A DNA stretch of 64,000 nucleotides from an uncultured Verrucomicrobiales bacterium (GCA_937928735.1 CALFVF010000023.1:1-64000), one strand, 5' to 3'. Shown: positions 25,332-37,556, counted from the stretch's first letter. Numbers and translations: made by a program. The notes: a model not told the origin generated them from the sequence alone.

Positions 25332-26201
25332 TTAGTGGCGCTCAGCGAGATCATTATTCCACTCGATGGAGCGGCGCAGAGCGGCTAAGATGGCGATGAA
25401 GTGTTTCTGGCTCTTGGCAATGGTTCGGCAGTCGCGATCGTGTTTGAATTGGCTAAAGAGAATATTGCCAAGCTCTGAGTAGTGCTGGTTCATTTGTGAC
25501 TGCAATAAGCCGATTTCTGAACGCAGATTGGACAGATCCCGGTTGGCCTTATTGAGATCTTCGGAGGGGCTTGAAATTTGATTGTTAAATTCACCACGCT
25601 CTGCACGAGCTTCGCCCTCCAGGCGGTCAATATCTGTATCGAGGGCTTTGATCTGTGACATTAGGGTCACGTTTTTTTGTTTCAGAGCTGTGAACTCTGA
25701 TTTGAGCTGCTCGGAGCGTGCGACTTGCTTTTCAATGACAGAGGTATCAGCGTTCTCTTCTCTGAGGACTTTGATTTTGAGCTTTAGACCCTCGTATTGA
25801 TCTTTGAGCTGTTTGGCTTGGCCAGCTAGTTCTTGTTTTTCATTGGTGAGTTCCTCCGCCTTACCAATGAGCTGGATGCGTTCTGTTTCTTTCTCACTGT
25901 GACGAGCTCGTGTATTCTGAGTGCTAGATTGTTTCTGGTGCTGTGCTTCTGCTAGGTCGTCGGATAAATTTGTGATTTTTTGCTGGAGCTCAGAAACTTT
26001 ATTGTTGAGCTGGCGCAAATGCCAATAAGGAGTGTCAGTGGGTTCATAGTCTTCGCAGTCTTGCCAGAGTGTCTTACCCAGTAAGTGTTCCCCTTCTCGG
26101 AGAAGCTGGAGCTCTTGTGCTGAGTCATTGAGGCGTGCCTGTTTGCGGTGAATGCCAAACATTTTTAGAAACTGAGCAAAGGCATAAGAGGTGGAGTTCA
26201 T
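25332..26201 (-). CDS. Coiled-coil protein, unknown function
   Basis: A 289-residue soluble protein. Residues 60-230 are a long, nearly unbroken coiled coil, high in Glu, Lys, Gln and Leu in heptad spacing (for example LQQKITNLSDDLAEAQHQ and LDTDIDRLEGEARAE). The N-terminal 60 residues contain Trp and Tyr and may be a small folded head; the C-terminal 50 residues (FSQFKHDRDCRTIAKSQK onward) form another short helical region. The architecture suggests a structural or scaffold role but gives no specific function. It lies between acs and the DUF1844 gene. Confidence 0.7.
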   Translation of the reverse strand: MNSTSYAFAQFLKMFGIHRKQARLNDSAQELQLLREGEHLLGKTLWQDCEDYEPTDTPYWHLRQLNNKVSELQQKITNLSDDLAEAQHQKQSSTQNTRARHSEKETERIQLIGKAEELTNEKQELAGQAKQLKDQYEGLKLKIKVLREENADTSVIEKQVARSEQLKSEFTALKQKNVTLMSQIKALDTDIDRLEGEARAERGEFNNQISSPSEDLNKANRDLSNLRSEIGLLQSQMNQHYSELGNILFSQFKHDRDCRTIAKSQKHFIAILAALRRSIEWNNDLAERH

Positions 26202-26246
26202 GGAATTCGTCTTGTCGTGCGGGTGGCGCGTTGTTTCATTAGAAAA

Positions 26247-28214
26247 CTAAGAGGAGACTCCAAGGACTGTCGCTTTGAGCTCTTCAAGTACATGAGGATC
26301 TTCAATTGTGCTGAGATTGCCAGTAATTTCACCCGTATTGACGAGTTCCTTTAGCAGGCGGCGCATGATTTTTCCACTGCGTGTTTTCGGCAGACCAGAT
26401 GTGAAGTAGATCTGATCAGGCTTCGCAATCGCTCCTATAGACTGGCCAACATGCTCTCTGAGCTCGCTACTTAAGCTGGGTGATTGAGATTCCGCCGCCT
26501 TTAGGGTGACAAAGCAGACAATGGCCTCGCCCTTTAGCTCATGGGGAGCCCCAATGACAGCTGCTTCCGCAACAAGTGGGTGCGCGACAAGGGCTGATTC
26601 GATCTCAGCGGTGCCTAGGCGATGCCCCGAGACATTGAGGACATCATCGAGGCGGCCCACAATGGAAATATTCCCATGCTCATCCATGATAGCGCCATCA
26701 CCTGTCGTGTATTTGCCAGGATAGTCAGACCAGTAGGTGTCTCTGTAGCGATCATCATCGCCATAGATGGTTCTTAGCATAGATGGCCAAGGCTTCTGGA
26801 TGACTAATTTTCCAGCGACCCCTGGAGGGCAGGGATTCCCATTTTCATCAAGCACAGCAGCATCAATGCCAAAGAAAGGCTGAGTGGCAGTGCCTGGTCG
26901 AATCGGAGTGGCACCAGGAAGAGGGGCGATCATAATGGCGCCTGTTTCTGTCTGCCACCAAGTGTCGACAATGGGGCAGCGGCTATTGCCAATTGTTTCA
27001 TAATACCAGTGCCAGGCCGCTGGATTAATTGGCTCTCCCACAGTGCCAAGAAGGCGTAGAGAGGAGAGATCATGGTCTTTAATAAACTCATCGCCAGCCT
27101 TGATAAAAGCGCGAATAGCCGTAGGGGCCGTGTAGAAAATACTGACCTTGTAGGTCTCGACAATGCTCCAGAAGCGAGAAAAATCAGGGTAATTAGGAGC
27201 TCCCTCGTACATGACTTGAGTCACGCCATTGAGCAGAGGGCCATAGGTGATATAGGAATGTCCAGTGATCCAGCCCACATCCGCCGTGCACCAGTAAACG
27301 TCATCCTTACGCAAATCAAAAACATACTTACAGGTCGTGTAGGTGCCGACCATGTAACCAGCTGTTGTGTGGAGAATGCCCTTTGGTTTCCCCGTAGAGC
27401 CAGAGGTGTAGAGAATAAAGAGAGGGTGTTCGGCATCGAGCTTGGCGGCTTCGTGCTGCCCAGGGGCTGACGCCATTTCATCATGCCACCAGGTATCACG
27501 GCCAGCCTGCATGCTGACAGGAGTGTTTGTTCTCTGGTAGACGATGACTTTTTTAATCTGTGAATTGGAGGAGATCGCCTTGTCGACATTTTCTTTTAAA
27601 GGAACAGTTTTTCCTCTTCGCCAGCCAGTATCAGCAGTAATCACCAATTCAGCCCCAGAATCCTCAATGCGATCTCGAATCGAATCGGCAGAAAACCCAC
27701 CAAACACCACTGAGTGAACAGCACCTATCCTTGCACAGGCTAGCATAGCCACTGTGGCCTCAGGAATCATAGGCATGTAAATGATCACACGGGATTCGGC
27801 ACCAATGCCGCTGGACTGGAGAACATTAGCGAGTTTACAGACCTCTTGGTGGAGTTCTTTATACGAGATAGCGCGGGTATCTCCTGGTTCACCCTCCCAG
27901 AGAATAGCCGCTTTCTCCCCCAATCCAGCCTCAAGGTGCCGATCAAGGCAGTTGAAGGCTAAATTCGTCTTAGCTTCCGTAAACCACTGAGCATGAGGAG
28001 ACTCCCAGTTAAGTAACTGATTCCAAGGGGTAAACCAATGGAGCTCGCGAGCTTCTGCACCCCAGAATAACTCAGGTTTCTGGAGAGACATCTCATGCAT
28101 TTGGCGGTACTGCGTCATACTAGATACACGCGCTTGCTGAGCAAAATCATCACTAGGAGAATAGAAAGAGTCGTTGTCAGACAGAGAAAGTGAGTTATTT
28201 GGCCGTTGATTCAT
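26247..28214 (-). CDS. acs: Acetyl-CoA synthetase
   Basis: A 655-residue AMP-forming ligase making acetyl-CoA from acetate, ATP and CoA. The ATP loop is [11 protein letters not shown], the adenine-binding segment is DTWWQTETG and the C-terminal hinge and catalytic lysine lie in [13 protein letters not shown], the lysine that is reversibly acetylated in known enzymes. The acetate-pocket segment [15 protein letters not shown] is present. I chose the ATG at 28214, giving the usual length (E. coli Acs is 652); an in-frame ATG 26 codons upstream would add a hydrophobic stretch foreign to the family. Confidence 0.97.
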   Translation of the reverse strand: MNQRPNNSLSLSDNDSFYSPSDDFAQQARVSSMTQYRQMHEMSLQKPELFWGAEARELHWFTPWNQLLNWESPHAQWFTEAKTNLAFNCLDRHLEAGLGEKAAILWEGEPGDTRAISYKELHQEVCKLANVLQSSGIGAESRVIIYMPMIPEATVAMLACARIGAVHSVVFGGFSADSIRDRIEDSGAELVITADTGWRRGKTVPLKENVDKAISSNSQIKKVIVYQRTNTPVSMQAGRDTWWHDEMASAPGQHEAAKLDAEHPLFILYTSGSTGKPKGILHTTAGYMVGTYTTCKYVFDLRKDDVYWCTADVGWITGHSYITYGPLLNGVTQVMYEGAPNYPDFSRFWSIVETYKVSIFYTAPTAIRAFIKAGDEFIKDHDLSSLRLLGTVGEPINPAAWHWYYETIGNSRCPIVDTWWQTETGAIMIAPLPGATPIRPGTATQPFFGIDAAVLDENGNPCPPGVAGKLVIQKPWPSMLRTIYGDDDRYRDTYWSDYPGKYTTGDGAIMDEHGNISIVGRLDDVLNVSGHRLGTAEIESALVAHPLVAEAAVIGAPHELKGEAIVCFVTLKAAESQSPSLSSELREHVGQSIGAIAKPDQIYFTSGLPKTRSGKIMRRLLKELVNTGEITGNLSTIEDPHVLEELKATVLGVSS

Positions 28215-28555
28215 GAAAATAGGAAAAGAGAGACAAAGATAAACTATTGAAAAAGCTAGAGAACAATAGTAATTCACACAAAAAGAAGGCAATCATTAAA
28301 TCAAATCTCTAGTTTTAACAGGCGCGAAGCATCGAGAACGTGAAGTCACTCTGTCGCTGGTACAATAGATGAGAGCACACTATTTAAGTATTCTTAATGA
28401 TAAGGGAAATTTGCTTGTAATAGAGCTTGTCAGTTCAGAGTGAATCAGTTATATCAATAAGAAGTGATTGCAAAAGTTATTAAATTAAGTCTTGCGTTAG
28501 TCACTACAACTGATTATAAAACCCATATCTCTTTATAACTATACATTAACCTAAG
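28215..28555. other. Intergenic region between acs and the secreted three-gene operon
   Basis: A 341-bp AT-rich divergent region. A promoter for the rightward operon is at 28492-28520. No repeat element, RNA gene or additional frame was recognised. Confidence 0.55.
28492..28520 (+). promoter_or_regulatory. Sigma70-like promoter of the secreted three-gene operon
   Basis: TTGCGT (28492-28497) and TATAAA (28515-28520) with a 17-bp spacer, 35 bp before the start codon at 28556. Confidence 0.5.
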
Positions 28556-29290
28556 ATGAAAAACGTAATACTCGCTGCAGCAATAGCAGCAACAACCTCC
28601 GTATGTTTTGGTAGTGATCCTGTTCAAGGTGGGCCTACTGGATCATTAGAAGTCGATAGAACAGTAGTTCGCGCAGGTGGTACGCCTACAGTATCATGGA
28701 ATATAAATTTCCCTCCATTGCTTACCGAGACAGTGGATATCAATGGTGAGCCTGGTGGAACTACGCCAGTGAACACAGGTGCTGAGATAGAGACAAAAAC
28801 TCGTGTTCAAGTAGAAGTTTACATGATTGGTACAGCTGTGAGTAATCACCATCAAGCTACCAATACAGAGATTAATTTGGGCGGTTCATGGTTGCCTGTT
28901 TACAGAGGTTTTGGACGTGATATCGACTCCACTACTCCAGTGATTACTCAAACAGTGCCAGCAGGTACTAAAATTGAGGTGCGTTCTCAGGTTACAGCGG
29001 GAAATACAATCTTCGGCTATTTAGGTGCTGGTGTGCGTTACTCTAGTACGTCTAAAAACATGCTGGTGATGACAGATGGCGCTACTCCTGATTCTCGTCA
29101 GGGTTGGGGTGGAGATCAGTCTCTTGAGGACTACGTTCGTCCTTACTTAGCTGCAGACGGGTCATTTGATCTTGGTGAGTCAGATATTATGATTGCTGCA
29201 GAACTCACTCACTCACGGGCTCGTATTAATGAAGCTGGCTACGATTCAAACGACAGTATTGTACTTGTTCGTTTCGTTAATGTAGACTAA
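28556..29290 (+). CDS. Unrecognised secreted protein, first of a three-gene operon
   Basis: A 244-residue protein with a signal peptide (MKNVILAAAIAATTSVCFGS, cut near CFG). The mature part is rich in Gly, Thr, Val and Asn with alternating beta-strand pattern, for example GSLEVDRTVVRAGGTPTVSW, which is reminiscent of an Ig-like or carbohydrate-binding sandwich, and AGTKIEVRSQVTAGNTIFGY. There is no catalytic motif and no membrane segment after the signal. It is 9 nt upstream of the second gene, and a promoter precedes it. I recognise no family, and the region is more AT-rich than its neighbours. Confidence 0.75.
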   Translation: MKNVILAAAIAATTSVCFGSDPVQGGPTGSLEVDRTVVRAGGTPTVSWNINFPPLLTETVDINGEPGGTTPVNTGAEIETKTRVQVEVYMIGTAVSNHHQATNTEINLGGSWLPVYRGFGRDIDSTTPVITQTVPAGTKIEVRSQVTAGNTIFGYLGAGVRYSSTSKNMLVMTDGATPDSRQGWGGDQSLEDYVRPYLAADGSFDLGESDIMIAAELTHSRARINEAGYDSNDSIVLVRFVNVD

Positions 29291-29299
29291 ATTGTCTTT

Positions 29300-29782
29300 A
29301 TGATTAAGCGCTACACAAGCGTCAGCGTGACGCTTATTAGTGTGTTAGCCTGTTTGACATCTAACCAAACGGCCTTCTCAGAAGAAAAAAATGAGGAGGT
29401 TCCGTTTGGTGATTATAAACCGGTTGGCAAAGAGGAAGTTGTTAAGACAGACAAGCCCCTAGCTGCTCTGATAAACATTGCGGGGGCAAAGAGTTGGACT
29501 AAGGTGCCAGAAGGTTCTTTAATTCATGTGCCCAAGCGCTTCCAGTCAGCAGTCGGGCAGCGTAAAGGAAAACAAGTGAAATGGAGTGAGTTTTACAAAA
29601 AAAATAGAGGCATGATTCAGCTCCATAAAGTAACAATAGAACAGGCTCGCGGCTTTGAAGTGTTTGACGAAGATACACTAAAAGCATTCCAGACAAGTGG
29701 AAGAATTGTAGTAGCGACCTTCGGAAATAGCATTATATCAGTGAATAAGGCTGCTTTTGAAATTGAAAAAAAAGATCAATAA
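29300..29782 (+). CDS. Unrecognised secreted protein, second of a three-gene operon
   Basis: A 160-residue protein with an N-terminal hydrophobic signal (MIKRYTSVSVTLISVLACLT, cleavage near FSEE). The C in VLACL might be a lipobox, but the context is weak. The mature part is Lys- and Glu-rich with a short mixed alpha/beta pattern (LAALINIAGAKSWTKVPEGS, EQARGFEVFDEDTLKAFQ, IVVATFGNSIISVNKAAFE). It is 9 nt after the first gene and 15 nt before the third, so it is co-transcribed with both. No family recognised. Confidence 0.72.
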   Translation: MIKRYTSVSVTLISVLACLTSNQTAFSEEKNEEVPFGDYKPVGKEEVVKTDKPLAALINIAGAKSWTKVPEGSLIHVPKRFQSAVGQRKGKQVKWSEFYKKNRGMIQLHKVTIEQARGFEVFDEDTLKAFQTSGRIVVATFGNSIISVNKAAFEIEKKDQ

Positions 29783-29797
29783 AACCCATATAATTAC

Positions 29798-30910
29798 ATG
29801 AAATACGCAATTATTTTACTGGCCGCTTCAGCATTTAGCGTGAATGCCAGAGAGTATGTCACATACATTACCCAAACAAATGTGTTTCCTAATCCCAATG
29901 GAAACGGTACGTTGACAAACACGTCAATCATTGCTGATATTGAGCCAGTAGGTAGTCAAACAGCAAGTTCAGCAGTAATGGGGAGGGCAACATTCCAACT
30001 TATTGCCGATGAGGTTCCAACAGAGGAAGAAATCGCTAATAAGGTTCCAGTGAGACAACACATTATGGACACAAATGGTGTTGTTGAGTATGACATTTCC
30101 GTAAACCTTTCGGTTATTGGGCCTGCTGCTGACCCTCATAATGCTAGTAAACCTGAAGGTGTGCCAGCACGCACAAAAGTTGGACAAGGCTTCAGTGTCG
30201 AGTATGATGTCAGTGGATTGCAGCAACCTGGAACTATTGACCCGGAAAGAGGTGATGTTTGGCCATTAGCTGCAACTGAGCTGAAACTACAACACGTCGT
30301 TGATGACTTCAGAAATTCTGCAGCTAGCACTGCTTTCCAAGGAAGAATTGCTTCTAATGGTATAACAACGGTATCTCATAACGCTGGGCTGGCTCCTGTA
30401 GCAGGTAATGTTGGAGATGCTGGTGTCTTGGGTGAAGAGACGTTTAGTGTATTTATATTACCTGATGCCGATCATCCTGAAAATGTATTTCAAGATGAAG
30501 GTTCTATATTGATTCACCCTAAAGAGAACGGGGATCTAGACTTAGAGCCTCGACTTGAACCTGGTGTAACTGCTTATAGAATAGCACCATCAATTCCAAC
30601 TATAGCGAATAATGTCTATCCTGATGGTAAAATATTTGTACGTGTCACAGGCGGCGCTTTAACACAACCGCTGTTCATTGGTCGCAGAAGAAATACTGGT
30701 TCGGAATCGGCTAATTATGAGTTTACTCTCAAAGATTTAGACTCTCAACTACCTGGATCAGGAACCTACACTGTCCAACTTCGATATGTTGATTATTTCT
30801 ACAGTCCAAACAACGCGCTTCTACAAAGACAGAGTATTGTATTAGATACAGAACAGTTTACGCTTAATCGTAGTATCAATGTTCGTGGTAGCGTCTTCTC
30901 AGCTGAATAA
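29798..30910 (+). CDS. Unrecognised secreted beta-rich protein, third of a three-gene operon
   Basis: A 370-residue protein with a signal peptide (MKYAIILLAASAFSVNA). The mature protein is beta-rich, Pro/Gly/Asn-rich and free of Cys. Two parts are suggested: an N-terminal region with GVVEYDISVNLSVIGPAADP and VGQGFSVEYDVSGL, and a C-terminal region (about 265-345) with YPDGKIFVRVTGGALTQPLF and GSGTYTVQLRYVDYFYSPNN, which looks like an Ig-like fold. It is the last gene before a strong terminator. It could be a surface, matrix or appendage component; no family is recognised. Confidence 0.75.
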   Translation: MKYAIILLAASAFSVNAREYVTYITQTNVFPNPNGNGTLTNTSIIADIEPVGSQTASSAVMGRATFQLIADEVPTEEEIANKVPVRQHIMDTNGVVEYDISVNLSVIGPAADPHNASKPEGVPARTKVGQGFSVEYDVSGLQQPGTIDPERGDVWPLAATELKLQHVVDDFRNSAASTAFQGRIASNGITTVSHNAGLAPVAGNVGDAGVLGEETFSVFILPDADHPENVFQDEGSILIHPKENGDLDLEPRLEPGVTAYRIAPSIPTIANNVYPDGKIFVRVTGGALTQPLFIGRRRNTGSESANYEFTLKDLDSQLPGSGTYTVQLRYVDYFYSPNNALLQRQSIVLDTEQFTLNRSINVRGSVFSAE

Positions 30911-30938
30911 ACTTTGTAAAAAATAATTTTAATTTATC

Positions 30939-30972
30939 AAACGGGTATGTGCTGATGCACATACCCGTTTTT
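30939..30972 (+). terminator. Strong Rho-independent terminator of the secreted operon
   Basis: AAACGGGTATGTGC (30939-30952) and GCACATACCCGTTT (30957-30970) form a perfect 14-bp stem with a TGAT loop, followed by T residues. Confidence 0.93.
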
Positions 30973-31664
30973 ATGTCTAATTCTTGAACTCGACGATTAA
31001 AAAAAATCGAGTTTAGGTGACTCAACAGTTGTGCGAGGAAGAATGCTTTTCTAATTAGGCTTCTCTCTAGATTTTGAGTCTAAGCTGGAGAACTAATATA
31101 AAAATAACTCGTACACAGAACTACAATGATTTTATCTCGTGTGTTTTGTAGAGGGTAGCTGTGACCTATGTGAACAACTGCTTTTATTTGAACTATTGCT
31201 AATTGTACTGCTGATCATCATTTAAACTTTTTAGTGCGAGCATGGTTTAGCTAATTATTTAGCCAAGGCATCTACCAAACAGGGCGCCTCGTCACTCCTA
31301 TTTTCCTGATGACGGGTTTATAACTCATTAGACACACCAACACTCTTCCTATTGGAAAAATGTGTTGGCAATGAAAGTCCCCCCAAGCTATATCTCTTTA
31401 GGAAGTAACTAGAATGGCGTATTTCCAGGTTGAGTCTATGCGTCAAAAAAAGTAGCACCCATGATCAGTAGGTGGAAAATCTGCCAATGTGTTCACACTG
31501 AGTTCAAGAAGCTATCTAAGAGACACGATATGAAACTCTGTAACCTTATCTAAAGAATTTAAGAGCTGATTAGTTTGTCGAGTGTTGAGTTATCAGCGCA
31601 AAACACCAGAGGGATTGAAGTGCAGAGCTTTCTAAGAGTTATACTGAGAGGCTGGATGAGGAGC
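30973..31664. other. About 690 bp without a recognisable gene
   Basis: This AT-rich stretch between the terminator and the ribBA stop has no frame of 60 codons on either strand. A short hairpin is visible near 30987-31013 (AACTCGA and TCGAGTT arms around an A-rich loop). It matches neither repeat family, and no tRNA, riboswitch or known small RNA was recognised. It may hold an unannotated RNA or the remains of a lost gene. Confidence 0.6.
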
Positions 31665-32864
31665 CTACAGAGTATGACCCATTCGGTTCTTTTTGGTCTC
31701 TAGGTATTTTTCGTTGTGGGGGTTTGAGTTGGCGAGGATGGGGATTTGTTCGACTATCTCTAGGTCGTAGCCTTCGAGGCTGATGACTTTTTTGGGATTA
31801 TTGGTGAGGAGTCTGATTTTACGGATTCCTAAGTCGCTGAGCATTTGGGCTCCCGTACCGTAGTCTCTGAGGTCAGATTTGAATCCAAGTTTCTCATTAG
31901 CTTCGATTGTGTCATAGCCTTGTTCCTGGAGCTTATAGGCATGGATTTTTGCGGGGAGGCCTATGCCTCGTCCTTCTTGGCGTAGATAGAGCAGCACGCC
32001 TCCTTCTTTAGCAATTTGCTCCATGGCTCCGTGGAGTTGACCACCGCAGTCACAGCGCTGTGACATGAAGACATCTCCTGTGAGGCACTCAGAGTGGACG
32101 CGTACAAGAACTGGTTCTTCGGGGTTAATGTCGCCTTTACGTAGCGCTAGGTGATGGGAATCATCTGTATCCACTTCGTAGAGGTGACAGTCAAAGTCCC
32201 CCCAGTCTGTGGGTAATTGGATCACTTCTGTGCAGTGTACGTGCTTTTCGGAGCGGCGTCTGTACTCGATGAGTTGGCTAATAGTGCAGGCTTTGAGCTG
32301 GTGTTCTTTCTGGTAGTCTCCGAGGTCTCCAATGCGTGCCATCGTGCCATCGGGATTCATGATTTCACAGATGACTCCCGCTGGTGCTAGTCCGGCTAGG
32401 CTGGCGAGGTCGACGGCGGCTTCTGTGTGTCCAGCGCGTTGGAGCACTCCTCCAGCAACGGCTTGGAGGGGGAAGACGTGCCCTGGTTGGACTAGGTCTT
32501 TGGGGCTGGAGTGGCGCTCAGCAAGTAGGCGTATTGTTTTGGCGCGGTCTGCGGCAGATATTCCTGTGCTGATGCCTTCGGCAGCGTCGATGGATATGGT
32601 GAATGCTGTTTTGAGAGCTTCTCGGTTGTGTCTGCTCATTTGTGGGAGGTTTAAGCGAGTGGTGCATTCTTCTGTAATTGGAGCGCAGATGAGACCCCGG
32701 CCATGATTGGCCATGAATGCGACTGATTGAGCTGTGATGGTCTCGGCTGCACAGATGAGATCGGCTTCATTTTCACGATCTGGATCATCCGCGACAATGA
32801 CGATACGACCTTCCTTTATCTCTTCGATGACTTCTTCGATAGGGTGAAATGTGAGCTCGTTCAT
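31665..32864 (-). CDS. ribBA: Bifunctional DHBP synthase / GTP cyclohydrolase II (RibBA)
   Basis: A 399-residue riboflavin-pathway enzyme. The N-terminal half (about 1-205) is 3,4-dihydroxy-2-butanone-4-phosphate synthase: DDPDRENEADL carries the catalytic acidic cluster and GHVFPLQA and RAGHTEAAVDLA the substrate-binding loops. The C-terminal half (about 206-399) is GTP cyclohydrolase II with the zinc site SECLTGDVFMSQRCDCGGQL, the catalytic LRQEGRGIGL and YGTGAQML. Both sites look complete. The gap to the upstream membrane-protein gene is only 40 nt, too short for an FMN riboswitch. Confidence 0.96.
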   Translation of the reverse strand: MNELTFHPIEEVIEEIKEGRIVIVADDPDRENEADLICAAETITAQSVAFMANHGRGLICAPITEECTTRLNLPQMSRHNREALKTAFTISIDAAEGISTGISAADRAKTIRLLAERHSSPKDLVQPGHVFPLQAVAGGVLQRAGHTEAAVDLASLAGLAPAGVICEIMNPDGTMARIGDLGDYQKEHQLKACTISQLIEYRRRSEKHVHCTEVIQLPTDWGDFDCHLYEVDTDDSHHLALRKGDINPEEPVLVRVHSECLTGDVFMSQRCDCGGQLHGAMEQIAKEGGVLLYLRQEGRGIGLPAKIHAYKLQEQGYDTIEANEKLGFKSDLRDYGTGAQMLSDLGIRKIRLLTNNPKKVISLEGYDLEIVEQIPILANSNPHNEKYLETKKNRMGHTL

Positions 32865-32904
32865 GGTGTATCAACGGTGTGGATTAGTTCTGTGTGCCTC
32901 TGGT

Positions 32905-33492
32905 CTACCAAAAAAGAATAGCTGAGGCGAGTACGGCGACACCGTAGGCGAGGCCACTGAGAGAGAGTGCTTTCCAGCGAGCTGAGGTGCGTGTTGACCA
33001 CTGCACGGCGTCCCGAAAGACATAGGGCACGCCGACAAAGAACATGCCTGCTGTGAGAATTCCATAGGAGTAGATGGGAATGAGCAGAGAGCTGAGCTGT
33101 GGCTGCTGAAATGCTGCCATGAGTAGGGGCAGGGCCGCTAGCAAGCAGAGAAACCCGAGGGCTCGTACTGCTAAAAATTCTTTGACCTCTGTTGTGACGA
33201 GGTAGGCAACCACTGGTACGACGTAAAAGAGAATTGGTTTGAGGCGGTTAAAATCCTCGCCAAGATCCATGGCAAGTGGGCTTTTAAACATTGTTGGCGG
33301 TATGATATAGAGCCAGAACCACAAAAAGGCGATCCACATGAGTATTGTGCCAACGAGTGTATTGCGGTGAAATTTCTGTAAAAACGCTTTGGTTGATGAT
33401 TCCTGTGTGAGTAAGCAGAGATGGGTGCCAATCAAGAAAGCTCCCAGAGCATAGCCTGCAAGATGCAGTGGAATATCATCATAGATGTGCAT
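32905..33492 (-). CDS. Polytopic membrane protein, unknown function
   Basis: A protein of 195 residues from the ATG at 33492 (MHIYDDIPLHLAGYALGA); an ATG 12 codons upstream at 33528 is also open. About six hydrophobic segments are visible, with short polar loops; the third segment contains WIAFLWFWLYIIPPTMF. No catalytic motif is recognised. It lies 40 nt upstream of ribBA on the same strand and may be co-transcribed with it, but there is no resemblance to a known riboflavin transporter that I can point to. Confidence 0.75.
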   Translation of the reverse strand: MHIYDDIPLHLAGYALGAFLIGTHLCLLTQESSTKAFLQKFHRNTLVGTILMWIAFLWFWLYIIPPTMFKSPLAMDLGEDFNRLKPILFYVVPVVAYLVTTEVKEFLAVRALGFLCLLAALPLLMAAFQQPQLSSLLIPIYSYGILTAGMFFVGVPYVFRDAVQWSTRTSARWKALSLSGLAYGVAVLASAILFW

Positions 33493-33691
33493 AATTTTGT
33501 ACTGAGATGGGTATGTCAGGATCTGCATCTGGTAAAGCAGAATCCCTGAAATCTCATGGTGGTTTCGGTGCTGAAAGTGACTGACTCTGGGAGGAAGATT
33601 AGAATCCTTGAAATCTCTGCTGGACGCACCAGAAGAATAGCTTCATAGGTATGTTGCTCCTGAGATGTGGAGTAGAAAGATTAAGATTATT

Positions 33692-34117
33692 ATGGATATT
33701 CAAATTGCAACTCTCTGTGACCACGCGGCTGACTACAATGGTAAGATGGTCATTACTGGTACGTTCGATACTCTCGCTGCGCCTCAAATGCCGGTGGTTC
33801 AGCCTCACTGCTGCCTTGCGATGCGTCTCTGCATCACTCCTGAAGATAGCGGTCAGCGTAAATTCTCAGTGAATATTATTGATGAGGATGGTACCTCAAT
33901 TAATGAGCAGATGCCAATTGAGGCTGATATGCCCATTGAACTTCCTGATTCTGTTCCTTTTATGACTCGTAATTTGATTTTGAATCTTCAAGGATTGAAG
34001 TTTGAAGATGAGGGGATTTATAGTATTGATATCACTGTGGACGAGGAGCTTGTTCAGCGTATTCCGTTGCGCATTGTGAAGGTGGATGCTCCACAAGGTC
34101 AGCCAGTGAATGAATAG
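33692..34117 (+). CDS. DUF6941-like small beta protein
   Basis: A 141-residue soluble protein from the ATG at 33692 (MDIQIATLCDHAADYNGKMV). An upstream in-frame start would add nine basic residues not typical of the family. The phrases VITGTFDTLAAP, LAMRLCI, KFSVNIIDEDG and GIYSIDITVDEELVQRIPLRI give a compact all-beta pattern like the DUF6941 proteins, whose role is unknown. The family assignment is from memory and moderate. It is 45 nt upstream of the SDR gene. Confidence 0.75.
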   Translation: MDIQIATLCDHAADYNGKMVITGTFDTLAAPQMPVVQPHCCLAMRLCITPEDSGQRKFSVNIIDEDGTSINEQMPIEADMPIELPDSVPFMTRNLILNLQGLKFEDEGIYSIDITVDEELVQRIPLRIVKVDAPQGQPVNE

Positions 34118-34162
34118 TGTTTTCTGGTTCTAAGGTGCTATTACTGTGATGAAATAAAGGCT

Positions 34163-34966
34163 ATGACGACACAAAGCTTCTATCAATCAGTCATTATTAC
34201 TGGAGCCTCTTCGGGCTTGGGAGAGGAGTTTGCCCGTCAGTTAGCGCCGCGCTGCGCCCGTATGACGCTGGTGGCTCGGCGGATTGATCGCCTTGAGCAG
34301 GTGGCGATAGACCTTATGACGGATTTTCCTGAACTGAAAATTCAGTGCATGCAGGCTGATCTTGTCGTTGCTGAGCAGAGGGAGTGGTTTATTTCCTGCG
34401 TGAAGGAGGAGGAAATCACACCAGATTTAGTCATTAATAATGCGGGGATGGGAGATTATGGCGAATTTGTTAGTGCAGATTGGTCTAAGCTGGAGCAAAT
34501 GCTTCAGCTCAATATGGTGGCATTGACTCACACTGTTCATGGTCTTCTACCAAAAATGGTGGCAAATGGTGGCGGTGAGATTCTCAATGTCAGTTCACTG
34601 GCAAGTGTGTTACCGATTCCTGAATTTGCTGTTTATGCCGCGACTAAGGCTTATGTTACAAGTTTCTCAGAGGCATTGCGTCTTGAGCTAGAGGCTTTCA
34701 ATGTTCATGTTATGGCGCTTTGTCCAGGGCCTGTGCACACGGAGTTTGGTTCTGTAGCGATGCGAGATCAGGAGAGTTCTGCTCTGCCTGGGAGGGAGTT
34801 TTTCTACGTGGAGAAAGAGACGGTGGTGACTGACGCGCTTAGGGGCTTGGAGAATCGTCGTGTTCGAGTCTACCCAGGCTGGAAGGTGGCATTACTAGCT
34901 ACAGCGATTTCAGCCCTGCCTATTGTGTTGCTGCGCCCACTGCTGCGTGCTCGAGTAAATAGCTAG
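34163..34966 (+). CDS. Short-chain dehydrogenase/reductase
   Basis: A 267-residue classical SDR. The cofactor loop is ITGASSGLGEEFA (about residues 12-24), NNAG (about 93-96) stabilises the fold, and the catalytic triad Ser-Tyr-Lys is visible in NVSSLAS and VYAATKAYV. VARRIDRL after beta-2 suggests NADP(H) preference. The C-terminal 25 residues are hydrophobic (VALLATAISALPIVLLRPLL), suggesting membrane association, as in the DltE/YqjQ-like subgroup. The substrate is unknown. Confidence 0.9.
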   Translation: MTTQSFYQSVIITGASSGLGEEFARQLAPRCARMTLVARRIDRLEQVAIDLMTDFPELKIQCMQADLVVAEQREWFISCVKEEEITPDLVINNAGMGDYGEFVSADWSKLEQMLQLNMVALTHTVHGLLPKMVANGGGEILNVSSLASVLPIPEFAVYAATKAYVTSFSEALRLELEAFNVHVMALCPGPVHTEFGSVAMRDQESSALPGREFFYVEKETVVTDALRGLENRRVRVYPGWKVALLATAISALPIVLLRPLLRARVNS

Positions 34967-35121
34967 GACTGTGTAAAAGCCCTCTAAGGAGAGGTTTGTT
35001 AAGGCCTCACTATCTCTATTTTTTTGAGTTGATAGACACTGAGTTGTTTATTGGATTCTCCCCATGTGCTCATGCGCTATAAGTTAAGAGAAGGGGAGCT
35101 TATTTACTCAGGAGTATTTGT

Positions 35122-35155
35122 AAAAAAGAGCCTCAGATGAATCTGAGGCTCTTTT
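35122..35155. terminator. Bidirectional terminator between the SDR gene and katG
   Basis: AAAAGAGCCTCAGA (from 35124) pairs with TCTGAGGCTCTTTT (to 35155) around a 4-nt loop. T runs occur on both strands, so it can serve katG (minus) and the SDR gene (plus). Confidence 0.88.
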
Positions 35156-35180
35156 GGTGTGACACTACTTCGTGTCGGGA

Positions 35181-37556
<2,376 letters not shown>

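Noticed and set aside
28215-28292. N-terminal extension of acs by 26 codons
   Set aside because: It would place a hydrophobic stretch before a cytosolic enzyme of standard length.
32865-32904. FMN riboswitch before ribBA
   Set aside because: Only 40 nt separate ribBA from the upstream gene, and none of the riboswitch motifs are visible.
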